A stretch of DNA of 64,000 nucleotides from Alloboseaceae bacterium BT-24-1 (GTDB lineage: Bacteria; Pseudomonadota; Alphaproteobacteria; Rhizobiales; Beijerinckiaceae): NCBI GenBank assembly GCA_025846845.1, contig JAOYTL010000001.1:868001-932000 (forward strand), written 5' to 3'. Position numbers and translations under genes: made by a program. This document shows positions 42,081 through 51,157 of this stretch, piece by piece. Under the pieces are notes generated by a model. The model saw nothing but the letters and a program-made list of their open reading frames with translations, made no database searches and was not told where the DNA came from. Numbering within the stretch: the stretch's first letter is position 1; each line of letters begins with the position of its first letter.

Positions 42081-43190
42081 ATGCTGCGCACCATCCTGCT
42101 CTGCCTCGCTCTCCTGCTTGTCCCCGCCTTGGCGGAGGCAAAACAGGTGACCGACCTCGCCGGCAGGACGGTGATGGTTCCCGACAAGGTCGAGCGCATC
42201 ATCATCGGCGAGGGTCGCTATGTGCCCGCCCTCGCCATCCTCGACCGGGACGACCCCGTCGGCCGCCTGGTCGGGATGATGGGCGACTACGAGGCCGTCG
42301 ATTCGGCAAGCTATGCCCGCTATCGCGCCCGCTTTCCGAAGATCGCCGAGATCGCCCGGATCGGCCGCGCCTCGCAGGACAGCTTCAGCCTGGAGAAGGC
42401 GATCGCGCTGAGGCCGCAGGTCGCGATCTTCGGTCTCGGTGGCCACGGCCCCGATACCCGCTCAGGCGAGGTTATCAAGGCGCTGGAGGCGACCGGCACA
42501 GCGATCGTCTTCATCGATTTCCGCAGCGACCCGCTGGTCAACACGCCGAGATCGATGGAACTGCTCGGCCAGGTGCTCGGCCGCGAGCAGGAGGCAAGCG
42601 AGTTCGTCGCGGCCTGGCGTGCGGCGCTGGCAGCGGTCGAGGAGCGGCTGGCGCGCGACAAGCCCGCTCCAACCCGCGTCTTCATCGAAAGCCGCGTCGG
42701 GATCGATGCGAGCTGCTGCGAGACGATGACGCGCGGCATGATGGGGCGCTTCGTCACAGCCGCCGGCGGCGTCAACATCGCCGAGGCGATGGTGCCGGGC
42801 GAAGCTGGAACCGTCAGCCTGGAATGGCTGATCGCCCATCCGCCGCAGGTCTATATCGGCACGGCGATCGGCAATCTCGGTTCCGCTGGCAGCAAGCCCT
42901 GGCTCGCGCTCGGCGCTGACGTGTCGGCCGAGACCGCGCAAATGAGCCTCAAGCGCTCGATGGCCCGCTCCGGCATCGCTCAGCTCGAAGCGGTGCGCGC
43001 CGGCAGGGCCCATGCGATCTGGCACCACTTCTACAACTCGCCTTTCAACGTCGCCGCGGTGCAGGCCTTCGCCAAATGGCTGCACCCTGCCCTTTTCGCC
43101 GACCTTGACCCTGAGGCGCTGCTGCGCAAGCTGCACGAGCGCTTCCAGCCCTTTCCGCTCGAAGGCGTCTACTGGACCTCCCTGCCATGA
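42081..43190 (+). CDS. Periplasmic iron-siderophore binding protein (PF01497)
   Basis: A 369-residue binding protein with a signal peptide (LRTILLCLALLLVPALAEA), mature start KQVTDLAGRTVMVPDKVERI, and a C-terminal lobe with YIGTAIGNLGSAG. It begins 22 bases after the receptor stop and its TGA overlaps the next ATG. It would carry the ferric siderophore across the periplasm, but no permease or ATPase gene is adjacent, so it must share a transporter encoded elsewhere. Confidence 0.88.
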   Translation: MLRTILLCLALLLVPALAEAKQVTDLAGRTVMVPDKVERIIIGEGRYVPALAILDRDDPVGRLVGMMGDYEAVDSASYARYRARFPKIAEIARIGRASQDSFSLEKAIALRPQVAIFGLGGHGPDTRSGEVIKALEATGTAIVFIDFRSDPLVNTPRSMELLGQVLGREQEASEFVAAWRAALAAVEERLARDKPAPTRVFIESRVGIDASCCETMTRGMMGRFVTAAGGVNIAEAMVPGEAGTVSLEWLIAHPPQVYIGTAIGNLGSAGSKPWLALGADVSAETAQMSLKRSMARSGIAQLEAVRAGRAHAIWHHFYNSPFNVAAVQAFAKWLHPALFADLDPEALLRKLHERFQPFPLEGVYWTSLP

Positions 43191-43933
43191 CCGACATGCC
43201 TGCCGCGCCGGCACCCCGCCCCGCCCTCGACGAATGGCATCTTTCCGTCGTGGATGCCTTCGACGTCGAACCGCGCCTTCGCCGTGTCGTCTTCACCGCC
43301 GACACGCTCGACCAACTCGCTTATCGGCCAGGCCAGGCGCTCATCCTGCGCATGCCATTGCCGGAGGGTGGCACGGGCCGGCGCGACTACACCATCCGCT
43401 GGCTCGATCGGGACGCGAAGCGGCTCGCCATCGATTTCGTCCTGCACGGCGCGACGCCTGCGCCAAGCTGGGCGAAGGCCGCGCAACCGGGCGACCCTCT
43501 GCTCGCGCTTGGCCCGCGCGGGCGCAGCGTGATCGCGCCGGATGCCGACTGGCATCTGTTCTGCGTCGACGAGACCGGCATCCCGGCGCTGCGCCACATG
43601 CTCGAGACGCTTCCCGCTGGAACGATCGTCCAGGCGCTGATCGAGACCGCCTCGGCGCAGGACGAAGCCGCCATCGACACCGCCGCGCCCCTGAACTGCC
43701 GCTGGCTCGCGCGGGACGACATTCCCGCCGGGCCGAACCTGCTGGTGCTGGACGCCCTGCGCGCGCTGCCGCTTCCCGCCGGCCGAGGCCAGGCCTATCT
43801 GATGGGCGAGACCAGCAATGTCCGCTCCTGGCGGCATCATCTCGTGCATGCGGGGATGCCGAAAACCGCGATCGCCTCGGAAGGCTATTGGCGGCCGGGC
43901 CGCGTCGGCGGCCACGATCATGTCGACGATTGA
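43187..43933 (+). CDS. Siderophore-interacting protein, FAD-dependent ferric-siderophore reductase
   Basis: A 248-residue protein of the SIP/ViuB family. It has the FAD-binding barrel with RRDYTIRWLD (family RxYTxR) and FVLHG...PSWAKAAQPGD, then a nucleotide-binding half (DWHLFCVDETGIPALRHML) and a C-terminal YLMGETSNVRSWRHHL and EGYWRPGR, the SIP signature end. It frees iron from siderophores in the cytoplasm by reduction. It is coupled to the binding-protein gene (43187-43190) and ends the iron operon. Confidence 0.9.
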   Translation: MTDMPAAPAPRPALDEWHLSVVDAFDVEPRLRRVVFTADTLDQLAYRPGQALILRMPLPEGGTGRRDYTIRWLDRDAKRLAIDFVLHGATPAPSWAKAAQPGDPLLALGPRGRSVIAPDADWHLFCVDETGIPALRHMLETLPAGTIVQALIETASAQDEAAIDTAAPLNCRWLARDDIPAGPNLLVLDALRALPLPAGRGQAYLMGETSNVRSWRHHLVHAGMPKTAIASEGYWRPGRVGGHDHVDD

Positions 43934-44282
43934 TCCACGCGAGAGTTCCGCCCGAGAGAGAGGGCGAATACTTTACTCTCCGGTCTGCTGAGCGCGTACT
44001 GTCTGTACTTGCGATACTGAACGGTGGCCGCTTTTAACTCAGTTTCGCTGAAGTCGGAACCTGTTGTGATTATTATCGGGACATTCCGGCAGATGGCCAC
44101 GCAGCATGCAGATCACCCCCAGCCTAGTGCAAGCGGTTAATCGGCGCAGTCTCCGCGGCAAGCAAACATGGAATCGCCAGCCGTGGCGATGACGTTCAAA
44201 AAGTTGCTATGCCCCCAATGCGTAGCATTCGGAGGCACGCTTCCGGCCAACCATTGGCGGATAATTTGAGAAGCCACGTGAG
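43934..44282. other. Intergenic region with no recognised gene
   Basis: This 349-bp stretch between the iron operon and the tRNA gene is visibly less GC-rich than its neighbours and has no convincing ORF. Near 43943-43981 a GAGAGT...ACTCTC pair encloses CGCCC/GGGCG, which may be a weak terminator for the iron operon. Nothing else could be supported. Confidence 0.4.
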
Positions 44283-44356
44283 TGGCTGGGGGACTAGGAT
44301 TCGAACCTAGACAACCAGAGTCAGAGTCTGGGGTCCTACCGTTAGACGATCCCCCA
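44283..44356 (-). tRNA. tRNA-Gln (anticodon CTG)
   Basis: The minus strand folds as a 74-base tRNA including an encoded CCA. The acceptor stem TGGGGGA/TCCCCCA is perfect, the D-loop has CTAACGGTAGG, the anticodon stem CCAGA/TCTGG encloses loop CTCTGAC with CTG at 34-36, and the T arm reads CTAGG-TTCGAAT-CCTAG. A T-A first pair is normal for bacterial tRNA-Gln. Confidence 0.95.
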
Positions 44357-44518
44357 ACGGGCGCGTGGCGGTGCGACGCGTCGGATGGCCGCGATCTAAA
44401 CAACCTCGCGCCCGGTTGCAAGCCTTCTGTGACGATTTCGACATGCAAGGCGCTCACGGCGCCTGGCGCACCGGCCGGAAACAGCGGCTATCGCACGGGC
44501 GCGGCATGAAAAAGTGCC

Positions 44519-46021
44519 TCAGCCGGCGCTGAGCGTGCGCCTGACCGCGTCGCGCCAGCCCGTGACGTGGCTGCGGCGCGTCTCCTCGGCGAGGCTCGGC
44601 GAGAAGCGTCGCTCCAGCCGCCAGCGGTCGGCGAACTGGGCCGGCTCGGGCAGAAGACCGGCGTCGAGGCCGGCGAGATAGGCGGCGCCCAGCGCCGTCG
44701 TCTCCAGCACCTGCGGCCGGTCGACCGGGGCGGCGAGGATGTCGGCGAGGCGCTGCATCGTCCAGTCGGAGGCGACCATGCCGCCATCGACGCGCAGCAC
44801 CGTCTGCGCACCATCGGCCTCCGGCCAGTCGGAGCGCATCGCCTCGAGCAAATCGAGCGTCTGGAAGCAGACCGAATCGAGTGCCGCGCGAGCAAATTCG
44901 CGCGGGCCGGTGTTGCGCGTCAGCCCGAACATGGCGCCGCGAGCATTGGCGTCCCAGTGCGGCGCGCCAAGACCGGTGAAGGCCGGCACCAGATAGACCT
45001 GCTGGCCGGGGTCGGCATTGGCCGCGAGCGGGCCGCTATCCGAGGCCTTCTCGATGACGCCGAGGCCGTCGCGCAGCCATTGCACCGCGGCGCCAGCGAT
45101 GAAGATCGAGCCCTCCAGCGCGTAATGGCGCACGCCCTTGAGCTGATAGGCAATGGTCGAGAGCAGGCGGTTCTGCGACACGACCGCCTTGGTGCCGGTG
45201 TTGAGCAAGGCGAAGCAGCCGGTGCCGTAGGTCGATTTCAGCATGCCGGGCTCGAAGCAGGCCTGGCCGACGGTCGCCGCCTGCTGGTCGCCGGCGATGC
45301 CACGAATCGCGATCGCCCCACCAAGCAGCCCAGGTTCGCTGTCGCCGAAATGCGCGGCGCAGTCGCGGACCTCCGGCAGCATCGCGGCCGGAATATCGAG
45401 CAGCGCCAGCAATTCCTCGTCCCATTGCCCGCGATGGATGTCGAACAGCATGGTGCGCGAGGCATTGGTCGCGTCGGTGGCGTGGACGCGCCCGCCGGTC
45501 AGGCGCCAGAGCAGGAAGCAGTCGACCGTGCCGAAGGCAAGCCCGCCGCGCCTGGCACGCTCGCGAGCGCCAGGCACCTGGTCGAGGATCCAGGCGATCT
45601 TGGTGCCGGAGAAATAAGGGTCAATACGCAGGCCGGTGCGCTCTGCGACGAGCTTGCCATGGCCTTGTGCCTCCAGCGCGGCGCAGCGCTCGGCGGTGCG
45701 CCGGTCCTGCCAGACGATGGCCCGGTGGATCGCCTGGCCGGTCCTGCGATCCCAGACCAAAGTGGTCTCGCGCTGGTTGGTGATGCCGATCGCCGCGACC
45801 TCCCCTGCCCGCGCCTCGGCGCGCGCTAAGGCCTGCCGGCAGACCGCAAGCGTGCTCTCCCAGAGATCCTCCGCCTCGTGCTCGACCCAGCCCGAGGCCG
45901 GATAATGCTGCGGGAACTCCTGCTGGGCGCTGGCGACCGGCTGCAGATTCTCGTCGAACAGGATGGCGCGGGAGGAAGTCGTGCCCTGGTCGATCGCCAG
46001 GATCATGCGCCGCGCCGCCAT
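44519..46021 (-). CDS. glpK: Glycerol kinase
   Basis: A 500-residue FGGY kinase phosphorylating glycerol to glycerol-3-phosphate. The N-terminal LAIDQGTTSSRAILFD phosphate loop, the IVWQDRRTAERC block, the glycerol-contact GTVDCFLLWRLTGG and the C-terminal LRVDGGMVASDWTMQ are all in place. No glpF, glpD or glpR is adjacent, so it stands alone here, between tRNA-Gln and a divergent ppx. Start at 46021 chosen by alignment; ATG 15 bases later is also possible. Confidence 0.95.
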   Translation of the reverse strand: MAARRMILAIDQGTTSSRAILFDENLQPVASAQQEFPQHYPASGWVEHEAEDLWESTLAVCRQALARAEARAGEVAAIGITNQRETTLVWDRRTGQAIHRAIVWQDRRTAERCAALEAQGHGKLVAERTGLRIDPYFSGTKIAWILDQVPGARERARRGGLAFGTVDCFLLWRLTGGRVHATDATNASRTMLFDIHRGQWDEELLALLDIPAAMLPEVRDCAAHFGDSEPGLLGGAIAIRGIAGDQQAATVGQACFEPGMLKSTYGTGCFALLNTGTKAVVSQNRLLSTIAYQLKGVRHYALEGSIFIAGAAVQWLRDGLGVIEKASDSGPLAANADPGQQVYLVPAFTGLGAPHWDANARGAMFGLTRNTGPREFARAALDSVCFQTLDLLEAMRSDWPEADGAQTVLRVDGGMVASDWTMQRLADILAAPVDRPQVLETTALGAAYLAGLDAGLLPEPAQFADRWRLERRFSPSLAEETRRSHVTGWRDAVRRTLSAG

Positions 46022-46250
46022 GCCGTTTCTCCCGATCGATCGCTGCCGGGCTCGCAATGCCGGCTCGCATCGAGCTTTGCCGCGAAGGCCCGATACAGGC
46101 AAGCGCAAGAGAGCCGCCGCAGTTTCGCCACAGGTTCTGCTTGGCAGGGGCAGCGTGCTGTTGTTACGCTGCTCACGAATGGAAACGTTCCAGCCCCGTG
46201 CTGGACTCCCGGCAGCCGCCGAGGCGGCATGGCCGGCGAAGGGTTAGCAA

Positions 46251-47351
46251 GTGACGGTCGAAGACCGCCAGGATTCCGACCGCCCCGTCGTGGCGGCGGT
46301 CCCTCTACCGGGCGAGCGGCCCGCGCCGCCGGAAGCCGTTCGATTTGCTCCGGAGCCGTTCCAGCGCCCTCACCCCACGACCTATGCCGCGCTCGATCTC
46401 GGCACCAACAACTGCCGTCTCCTGATTGCGCGGCCGGCCCAGCACGGTTTCCGGGTGGTCGATGCTTTCTCGCGAATCGTGCGGCTCGGCGAGGGGCTGG
46501 GCGCCAGCGGGCGGCTTTGCGACGACGCAATGGACCGCGCCGTCGAGGCCCTCAAGGTCTGCAAGAGCAAGATGGACCATCGCGGCGTGACGCGGGCGCG
46601 CCTGATCACCACCGAGGCCTGCCGCGCCGCGACCAACGGGATCGAGTTCGTCCGCCGTGTCGGCGACGAAGCAAGCCTCGAGCTCGAGATCGTCGACCAG
46701 CGGACGGAAGCCTCGCTCGCCGTCACCGGCTGCGCGGCGCTGGCGGCGCCGGAGGCCGGGGCGGTGATCGTCTTCGACATCGGCGGCGGCTCGACCGAGA
46801 TCGTCTGGCTTGGCGGGCGCGAGGCCGGGCGCGACCCAGCCCAGCGCATCCGCGAATGGGCCTCGCTGCCGATCGGCGTCGTCTCGGTGGCGGAACGCTA
46901 TGGCGGCGTCGAAGTCGGGCGCGAGAAATTCGAGCGCATGGTCACCGACTGCAGCGAGGCGCTGGCCCCGTTCGCGCAGAAGGCGGCAGCGGCGCGCGAC
47001 GCGCCCAATTTCCATCTGCTCGGCACCTCTGGCACGGTGACGACCGTCGCCGGCATCCATCTGCGCCTGCCGCGCTATGACCGGCGCCAGGTCGACGGCC
47101 TATGGATGCGCCAGGAGGATATCCTCAGCGTCATCGACGAACTCGTCGCGATGGACTATGCCGAGCGTCAGGCCAATGCATGCATCGGCCGCGAGCGGGC
47201 CGATCTGGTGCTCGCCGGCTGCGCCATCTTCGAGGCGATCCGGCGCGCCTTTCCAAGCCCGAAGGTGCGCATCGCCGATCGCGGCCTGCGCGAGGGCATT
47301 CTGCTCAGGATGATGCACGAGGACCGCGCCTGGTGGCGCAGGCGACAATGA
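46251..47351 (+). CDS. Ppx/GppA-family exopolyphosphatase
   Basis: A 366-residue ASKHA-fold phosphatase acting on polyphosphate or pppGpp. Family motifs are ALDLGTNNCRLLIA (~residues 45-58), VFDIGGGSTEIVW (~175) and LGTSGTVTTVAGIH (~262). It lacks the C-terminal HD-like domain of long E. coli Ppx, as in many alphaproteobacteria. The start is a GTG. Its stop overlaps the ATG of rlmE, an arrangement often conserved in this order. Confidence 0.9.
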   Translation: MTVEDRQDSDRPVVAAVPLPGERPAPPEAVRFAPEPFQRPHPTTYAALDLGTNNCRLLIARPAQHGFRVVDAFSRIVRLGEGLGASGRLCDDAMDRAVEALKVCKSKMDHRGVTRARLITTEACRAATNGIEFVRRVGDEASLELEIVDQRTEASLAVTGCAALAAPEAGAVIVFDIGGGSTEIVWLGGREAGRDPAQRIREWASLPIGVVSVAERYGGVEVGREKFERMVTDCSEALAPFAQKAAAARDAPNFHLLGTSGTVTTVAGIHLRLPRYDRRQVDGLWMRQEDILSVIDELVAMDYAERQANACIGRERADLVLAGCAIFEAIRRAFPSPKVRIADRGLREGILLRMMHEDRAWWRRRQ

Positions 47352-48058
47352 CGACGACAAAATCAGGCGGCGGCGCACGTGACCTGCGCATCAAGGTCAA
47401 GAAACCGGCCAAGCGCAGCCATTCCTCGCAGCTCTGGCTCGAACGCCAGCTCAACGACCCCTATGTGAAGCGGGCGCGCGAGATGGGCTATCGCTCGCGC
47501 GCGGCGTTCAAGCTCGCCGAGATGGACGAGCGCTACAAATTCCTGAAACCCGGCCAGAAGCTGCTCGATCTCGGCTGCGCGCCGGGCGGCTGGTGCCAGA
47601 TCGCGAGTGCCAAGATCGGGCTCGACAAGGGCAAGGGTCGGATCGTCGGCATCGACCTGCTCCCGGTCGACCCGATCCCGCATGTCGAGCTGATCGAGCT
47701 CGACTTCATGTCCGACGAGGCACCCGCCCTGCTGACCGAGAAGCTCGGCGGCAAGGCCGACGGCGTCATGTCCGACATGGCCGCCAACACGACCGGCCAC
47801 AAGAAGACCGACCATCTCAGGATCATCGGCCTCGCCGAGGCGGCGCTCGAATTCGCCAATGACGTGCTGGCGCCGGGGGGCTTCTTCCTGGCCAAGCTGT
47901 TCCAGGGCGGCGACACGGCCGAGTTGCTGGCGCAGCTCAAGCGCGACTTCACCCAGGTCCGCAACATCAAGCCGGCGGCGAGCCGGGCCGATTCCTCCGA
48001 GCTCTACGTGCTGGCCACGGGCTTCCGGCGGAAGGCCGAGCCGGCCGCGGAGGACTGA
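47348..48058 (+). CDS. rlmE: 23S rRNA 2'-O-ribose methyltransferase RlmE (FtsJ)
   Basis: A 236-residue SAM methyltransferase modifying U2552 of 23S rRNA. SAM motif LLDLGCAPGGWCQIA (~residues 73-87) is followed by the K-D-K-E catalytic set, visible in SRAAFKLAEMD, SDMAANTTGH, FLAKLFQGGD and SSELYVLATGF. A basic N-terminal tail (~40 residues) precedes the domain. Coupled to the ppx-like gene by an ATGA overlap. Confidence 0.95.
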   Translation: MTTTKSGGGARDLRIKVKKPAKRSHSSQLWLERQLNDPYVKRAREMGYRSRAAFKLAEMDERYKFLKPGQKLLDLGCAPGGWCQIASAKIGLDKGKGRIVGIDLLPVDPIPHVELIELDFMSDEAPALLTEKLGGKADGVMSDMAANTTGHKKTDHLRIIGLAEAALEFANDVLAPGGFFLAKLFQGGDTAELLAQLKRDFTQVRNIKPAASRADSSELYVLATGFRRKAEPAAED

Positions 48059-48073
48059 CGGGGAAGCTCCGGC

Positions 48074-48751
48074 TCAAGCCTCGGCCTGCCGGCCATCGAC
48101 CAGATGGACGCGGCGGCTCGCCTTGGCCGCCATCTCGGTGTCGTGGGTCACGGCGATGACGGTCTTGCCGCGCTCGCGCACCAGCGCGTCGAGAATGGCG
48201 AAGACCTGCTCGGAATTCCTGCTGTCGAGGCTGCCGGTCGGTTCGTCGGCGAGGATGAGTGGCGGATCATTGGCAAGCGAGCGGGCGACGGCGACGCGCT
48301 GGCGCTGACCGCCGGAGAGCTGATCCGGCCGCTTGTCGAGATGGTCGGCAAGACCAAGTGCGCCGAGAAGCTCGGTCGAGCGCGCGCGCATGGCGGCAGT
48401 CCCGAGCCGCCCGAGCCGGCGCATCGGGATTTCGACATTCTCGCGGACGGTGAACTCCGGCAACAGGAAGTGGAACTGGAAAACGAAACCGAGCGTCGCC
48501 AGCCTGATCTCGGCGCGCTCACGCTCGCTGAGACCGGCGGTATCTTTGCCCGAGATGGCGAGCGAACCGGCCGTCGGCCTGTCGAGCAGTCCCAGCAGAT
48601 AGAGCAGCGAGGACTTGCCCGAGCCGGACGGGCCGGTGATCGCGACGAACTCGCCCTCGCCGATCGTCAGCGTGATGTCCTGGACCAGCGTCACCGGCAC
48701 GGCGGCAGGCAGCACGCGAGTGAGGCCAATAGTCTCGATCAGCGCGCTCAT
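48074..48751 (-). CDS. ABC transporter ATP-binding protein, LolD/MacB type
   Basis: A 225-residue ATPase with Walker A GPSGSGKSSLL (~residues 40-50), signature LSGGQRQRVAVARSL, Walker B LILADEPTGSLD and the VTHDTEMAAKA switch. These belong to the MacB/LolD/FtsE branch, which moves substrates by a mechanical cycle with FtsX-type permeases. Its ATG overlaps the stop of the permease gene (48748-48751). Together with the adaptor it forms an export complex. Confidence 0.92.
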   Translation of the reverse strand: MSALIETIGLTRVLPAAVPVTLVQDITLTIGEGEFVAITGPSGSGKSSLLYLLGLLDRPTAGSLAISGKDTAGLSERERAEIRLATLGFVFQFHFLLPEFTVRENVEIPMRRLGRLGTAAMRARSTELLGALGLADHLDKRPDQLSGGQRQRVAVARSLANDPPLILADEPTGSLDSRNSEQVFAILDALVRERGKTVIAVTHDTEMAAKASRRVHLVDGRQAEA

Positions 48752-49995
48752 GTCGCGCCCCGGATGATGTCGACCGGGTGGAGGCGTGCCGCCTGCCTTG
48801 CCGGCAGGTAGCCAGCGACCCCGGCCGAGACCAGCGCAAAGCCGGCGGCAATCAGGTAATGCCAGATGCTCCAGGCCAGGGGCAAGCGGGTGATTTCCTG
48901 CGCGACGCTCGCGCCCGAGAGTTCAAAACGAACCAGCGACATGGCGAAGCAGAGGCAGAATCCGACCGCCCAGCCGATCAGCGAGCCGCCGGCGCCAAGC
49001 GCCAGTCCTTCGAGCAGGAAGAGGCGGCGCATGTCGGTCTCGGTGAAGCCGAGCGATTTCAGGATCGCGATGTCGCGCGCCTTCTCGTGGGTGATCGTCG
49101 AGATGATGTTGAAGATGCCGAAGCCGGCGACGAGCAGGATCGCGCCGACGACCGTGTACATGATGATATTTCGGATCACGAGCGCCTCCAGCAACGACTC
49201 GTTCGCCTCCTGCCAGGCAACCGCCTTGTAGCCGAGCTGCGCCTCGGCGCGGCGCGCCACCTGCGGGGCAGCAGAGGGATCATCGAGCTTCAGCCTGATC
49301 TCGTTGATCGCGTTCGGGCGCTCGCTCAGGATCTGGGCGTTCTTGAGCAGGACATAGCCCTCGCCCTCGTCGCGGGCGGTGGTGCCGGTGTGGAACAGGC
49401 CGACGATCTTGAAGGCGCGGCTCTGGCCGGTCGAAGAGACCACGGTGACGGTGGTGCCGAGCTCGGCGCCGAGGCGCTGCGCCAGCCGGTCGCCGACGAC
49501 GATGTTGTTGCCGCCAGCGATCAGCGAGGTGAAGCTGCCCTGGCGGAAATCCTTGGCGAGCGAGGAGACCTTCATCTCCGCCTGCGGCTCGATGCCGATG
49601 ATGGCGATGCCGACATCGCGCCCGGCATAGCGCACCACCCCTTGCGTCTTCAGGCTGAGTGCCTGCCGTCCCGGCACCCAGGCGCGCAGCATTGCCGTCG
49701 CCTCGGTCGGGTTAAGGATGCCGCGCCGGTCGTCCTTCGGGCGCAGGCCGGCGATCCGGACCGCCGCGAAGGCATCCTGCGCCGGCTGGCGGCGGGCGGT
49801 GCGGTATTCGTCGGTGATGTCGACATGCGGCATGGTGTCGACCAGCCTTGCGACGAAATCATCCTCGCCGCCTTGCATCAGCGCCGCCATGGCGATCGAG
49901 AAGCCGACGCCGAGCGCGACGCCGATGATCGCGACCAGCGTCTGCCGGCCGCGGCCGCGGATATGCGTCAGCGCCAGGGCAAGGATCAGGCGCAC
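48748..49995 (-). CDS. FtsX/MacB-type ABC permease
   Basis: A 415-residue permease beginning at GTG. One helix lies at the N-terminus (~16-40), a large periplasmic MacB-PCD-like domain (~45-270) follows, and three helices lie near the C-terminus (NIIMYTVVGAILLVAGFGIF; SLIGWAVGFCLCFAMSLV; YLIAAGFALVSAGVAGYL). The EKARDIAILKSLGFTETDMR loop is typical of FtsX permeases. Unlike E. coli MacB the ATPase is a separate gene. Confidence 0.92.
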   Translation of the reverse strand: MRLILALALTHIRGRGRQTLVAIIGVALGVGFSIAMAALMQGGEDDFVARLVDTMPHVDITDEYRTARRQPAQDAFAAVRIAGLRPKDDRRGILNPTEATAMLRAWVPGRQALSLKTQGVVRYAGRDVGIAIIGIEPQAEMKVSSLAKDFRQGSFTSLIAGGNNIVVGDRLAQRLGAELGTTVTVVSSTGQSRAFKIVGLFHTGTTARDEGEGYVLLKNAQILSERPNAINEIRLKLDDPSAAPQVARRAEAQLGYKAVAWQEANESLLEALVIRNIIMYTVVGAILLVAGFGIFNIISTITHEKARDIAILKSLGFTETDMRRLFLLEGLALGAGGSLIGWAVGFCLCFAMSLVRFELSGASVAQEITRLPLAWSIWHYLIAAGFALVSAGVAGYLPARQAARLHPVDIIRGAT

Positions 49996-49998
49996 GGC

Positions 49999-50997
49999 TC
50001 AGCCGCCTTGCGCCGCGACACGTGCGCCGTCGCCGAGCTTCTCGGGAAAAGGCGCGATCACGCGCGCGGCCTCCGGCAGGCCGGACAGCACCTCGACATC
50101 GCCGGTGCCGCGAATGCCGATCGCGAGTTCGCGGCGGCGGGCGCGATCGCCTTCGACAACGAAGACGGCATTGCCCTGCACCGCACCGACCGGCAGCAGG
50201 AGCGCGTTCTGTGCCACCCGCACGATGATGTTGAGCTCGACCGTCATGCCGATCAGCAAAGGCGTATCGCCCGGCAGGGCGAGATAGACGCGATAGGTCT
50301 TGGCAACGGGATCGCCCTTGGGCGTGATGCTGTCGACGGTCCCCTCCAGCGTCCGCCCCGGGAAGGCGTCCGCCCGGATCAAGGCGCGCTGTCCGGGCTT
50401 GACCTGCGGAATGTCCTCCTCGTTGACCTCGGCGACGACGCGCAGCGGCCTGGCCTCGCCGATCCAGAACAGCACGGTGCCGGGCTCGGCGATCTCGCCG
50501 ACCTCGCCATCGCGACGCAGCACGGTGCCACGCATCGGTGCGCGCAGCACATAATTCTCCAGGCGCGCGGTCTGGCCGGCGATGAGCGCCGAGGCCTGGC
50601 TCATCTCGCTGCGCGCCCGGTCGAGCGCCTGCTGGCTCATCACGTTGCGTTCGACCAGAACGGCGAGCCGGTCATGCTCGGCGGTGGCGAGCTTCTGGCG
50701 CGCTTTGAGTTCGGCGAGCGCCGCTTCGGCCTGGGCGCTGTCGAGCCGGGCAAGGATTTGCCCCTGCTCCACCCGCTGCCCCTCGCAATCGCAGCGCTCG
50801 ATAACGCGCTCGCGCACCAGCGCCGCGACCTTTGCCCAAATGCGCGGCTCGACCGTGCCGGTGGCGTAGACGATCTCCGCCGCATCACCGCGCTTTGGCG
50901 CGACGGTTGCGACCGCGGTCGGCTTCGACAGCGACCAATAGGCGCCACCAGCGGCGACCACGGCCGCGACGGCAAGAAGACTGCGAGTGAACTTCAC
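49999..50997 (-). CDS. HlyD/MacA-family periplasmic adaptor
   Basis: A 332-residue membrane-fusion protein starting at GTG with an N-terminal anchor (SLLAVAAVVAAGGAYWSL). A biotinyl-lipoyl region (ATGTVEPRIWAKVAALVRER; GQILARLDSAQAEAAL), a short coiled coil (~100-150), the second lipoyl half (LRAPMRGTVLRRDGEVGE) and a beta barrel (VNEEDIPQVKPGQRALI) follow. It links the permease to an outer-membrane exit duct. It starts 160 bp from the divergent TetR gene with twin operators between them. Confidence 0.92.
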   Translation of the reverse strand: MKFTRSLLAVAAVVAAGGAYWSLSKPTAVATVAPKRGDAAEIVYATGTVEPRIWAKVAALVRERVIERCDCEGQRVEQGQILARLDSAQAEAALAELKARQKLATAEHDRLAVLVERNVMSQQALDRARSEMSQASALIAGQTARLENYVLRAPMRGTVLRRDGEVGEIAEPGTVLFWIGEARPLRVVAEVNEEDIPQVKPGQRALIRADAFPGRTLEGTVDSITPKGDPVAKTYRVYLALPGDTPLLIGMTVELNIIVRVAQNALLLPVGAVQGNAVFVVEGDRARRRELAIGIRGTGDVEVLSGLPEAARVIAPFPEKLGDGARVAAQGG

Positions 50998-51098
50998 GGC
51001 ATCCTCCGCGGGAGGCCTCGCGCCAACGTGCTCAACCCAGGAGGATCGCGGGTCAGGAAACGTTGCGCTGGCGGCGTCTCTCACGCACAATCACGAAA

Positions 51099-51136
51099 GA
51101 CCGACCGTCGGTCATTTTACAGACCGACGGTCGGTC
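51099..51136. promoter_or_regulatory. Twin palindromic TetR-type operators
   Basis: Two 15-bp palindromes, GACCGA-ccg-TCGGTC at 51099-51113 and GACCGA-cgg-TCGGTC at 51122-51136, lie 23 bp apart between the export operon and the divergent tetR gene, 22 bases before its ATG. Both share identical 6-bp arms. The site fits autoregulation and repression of the export genes. Confidence 0.75.
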
Positions 51137-51157
51137 GTCAAGTGAAAGCAAGTCTGC

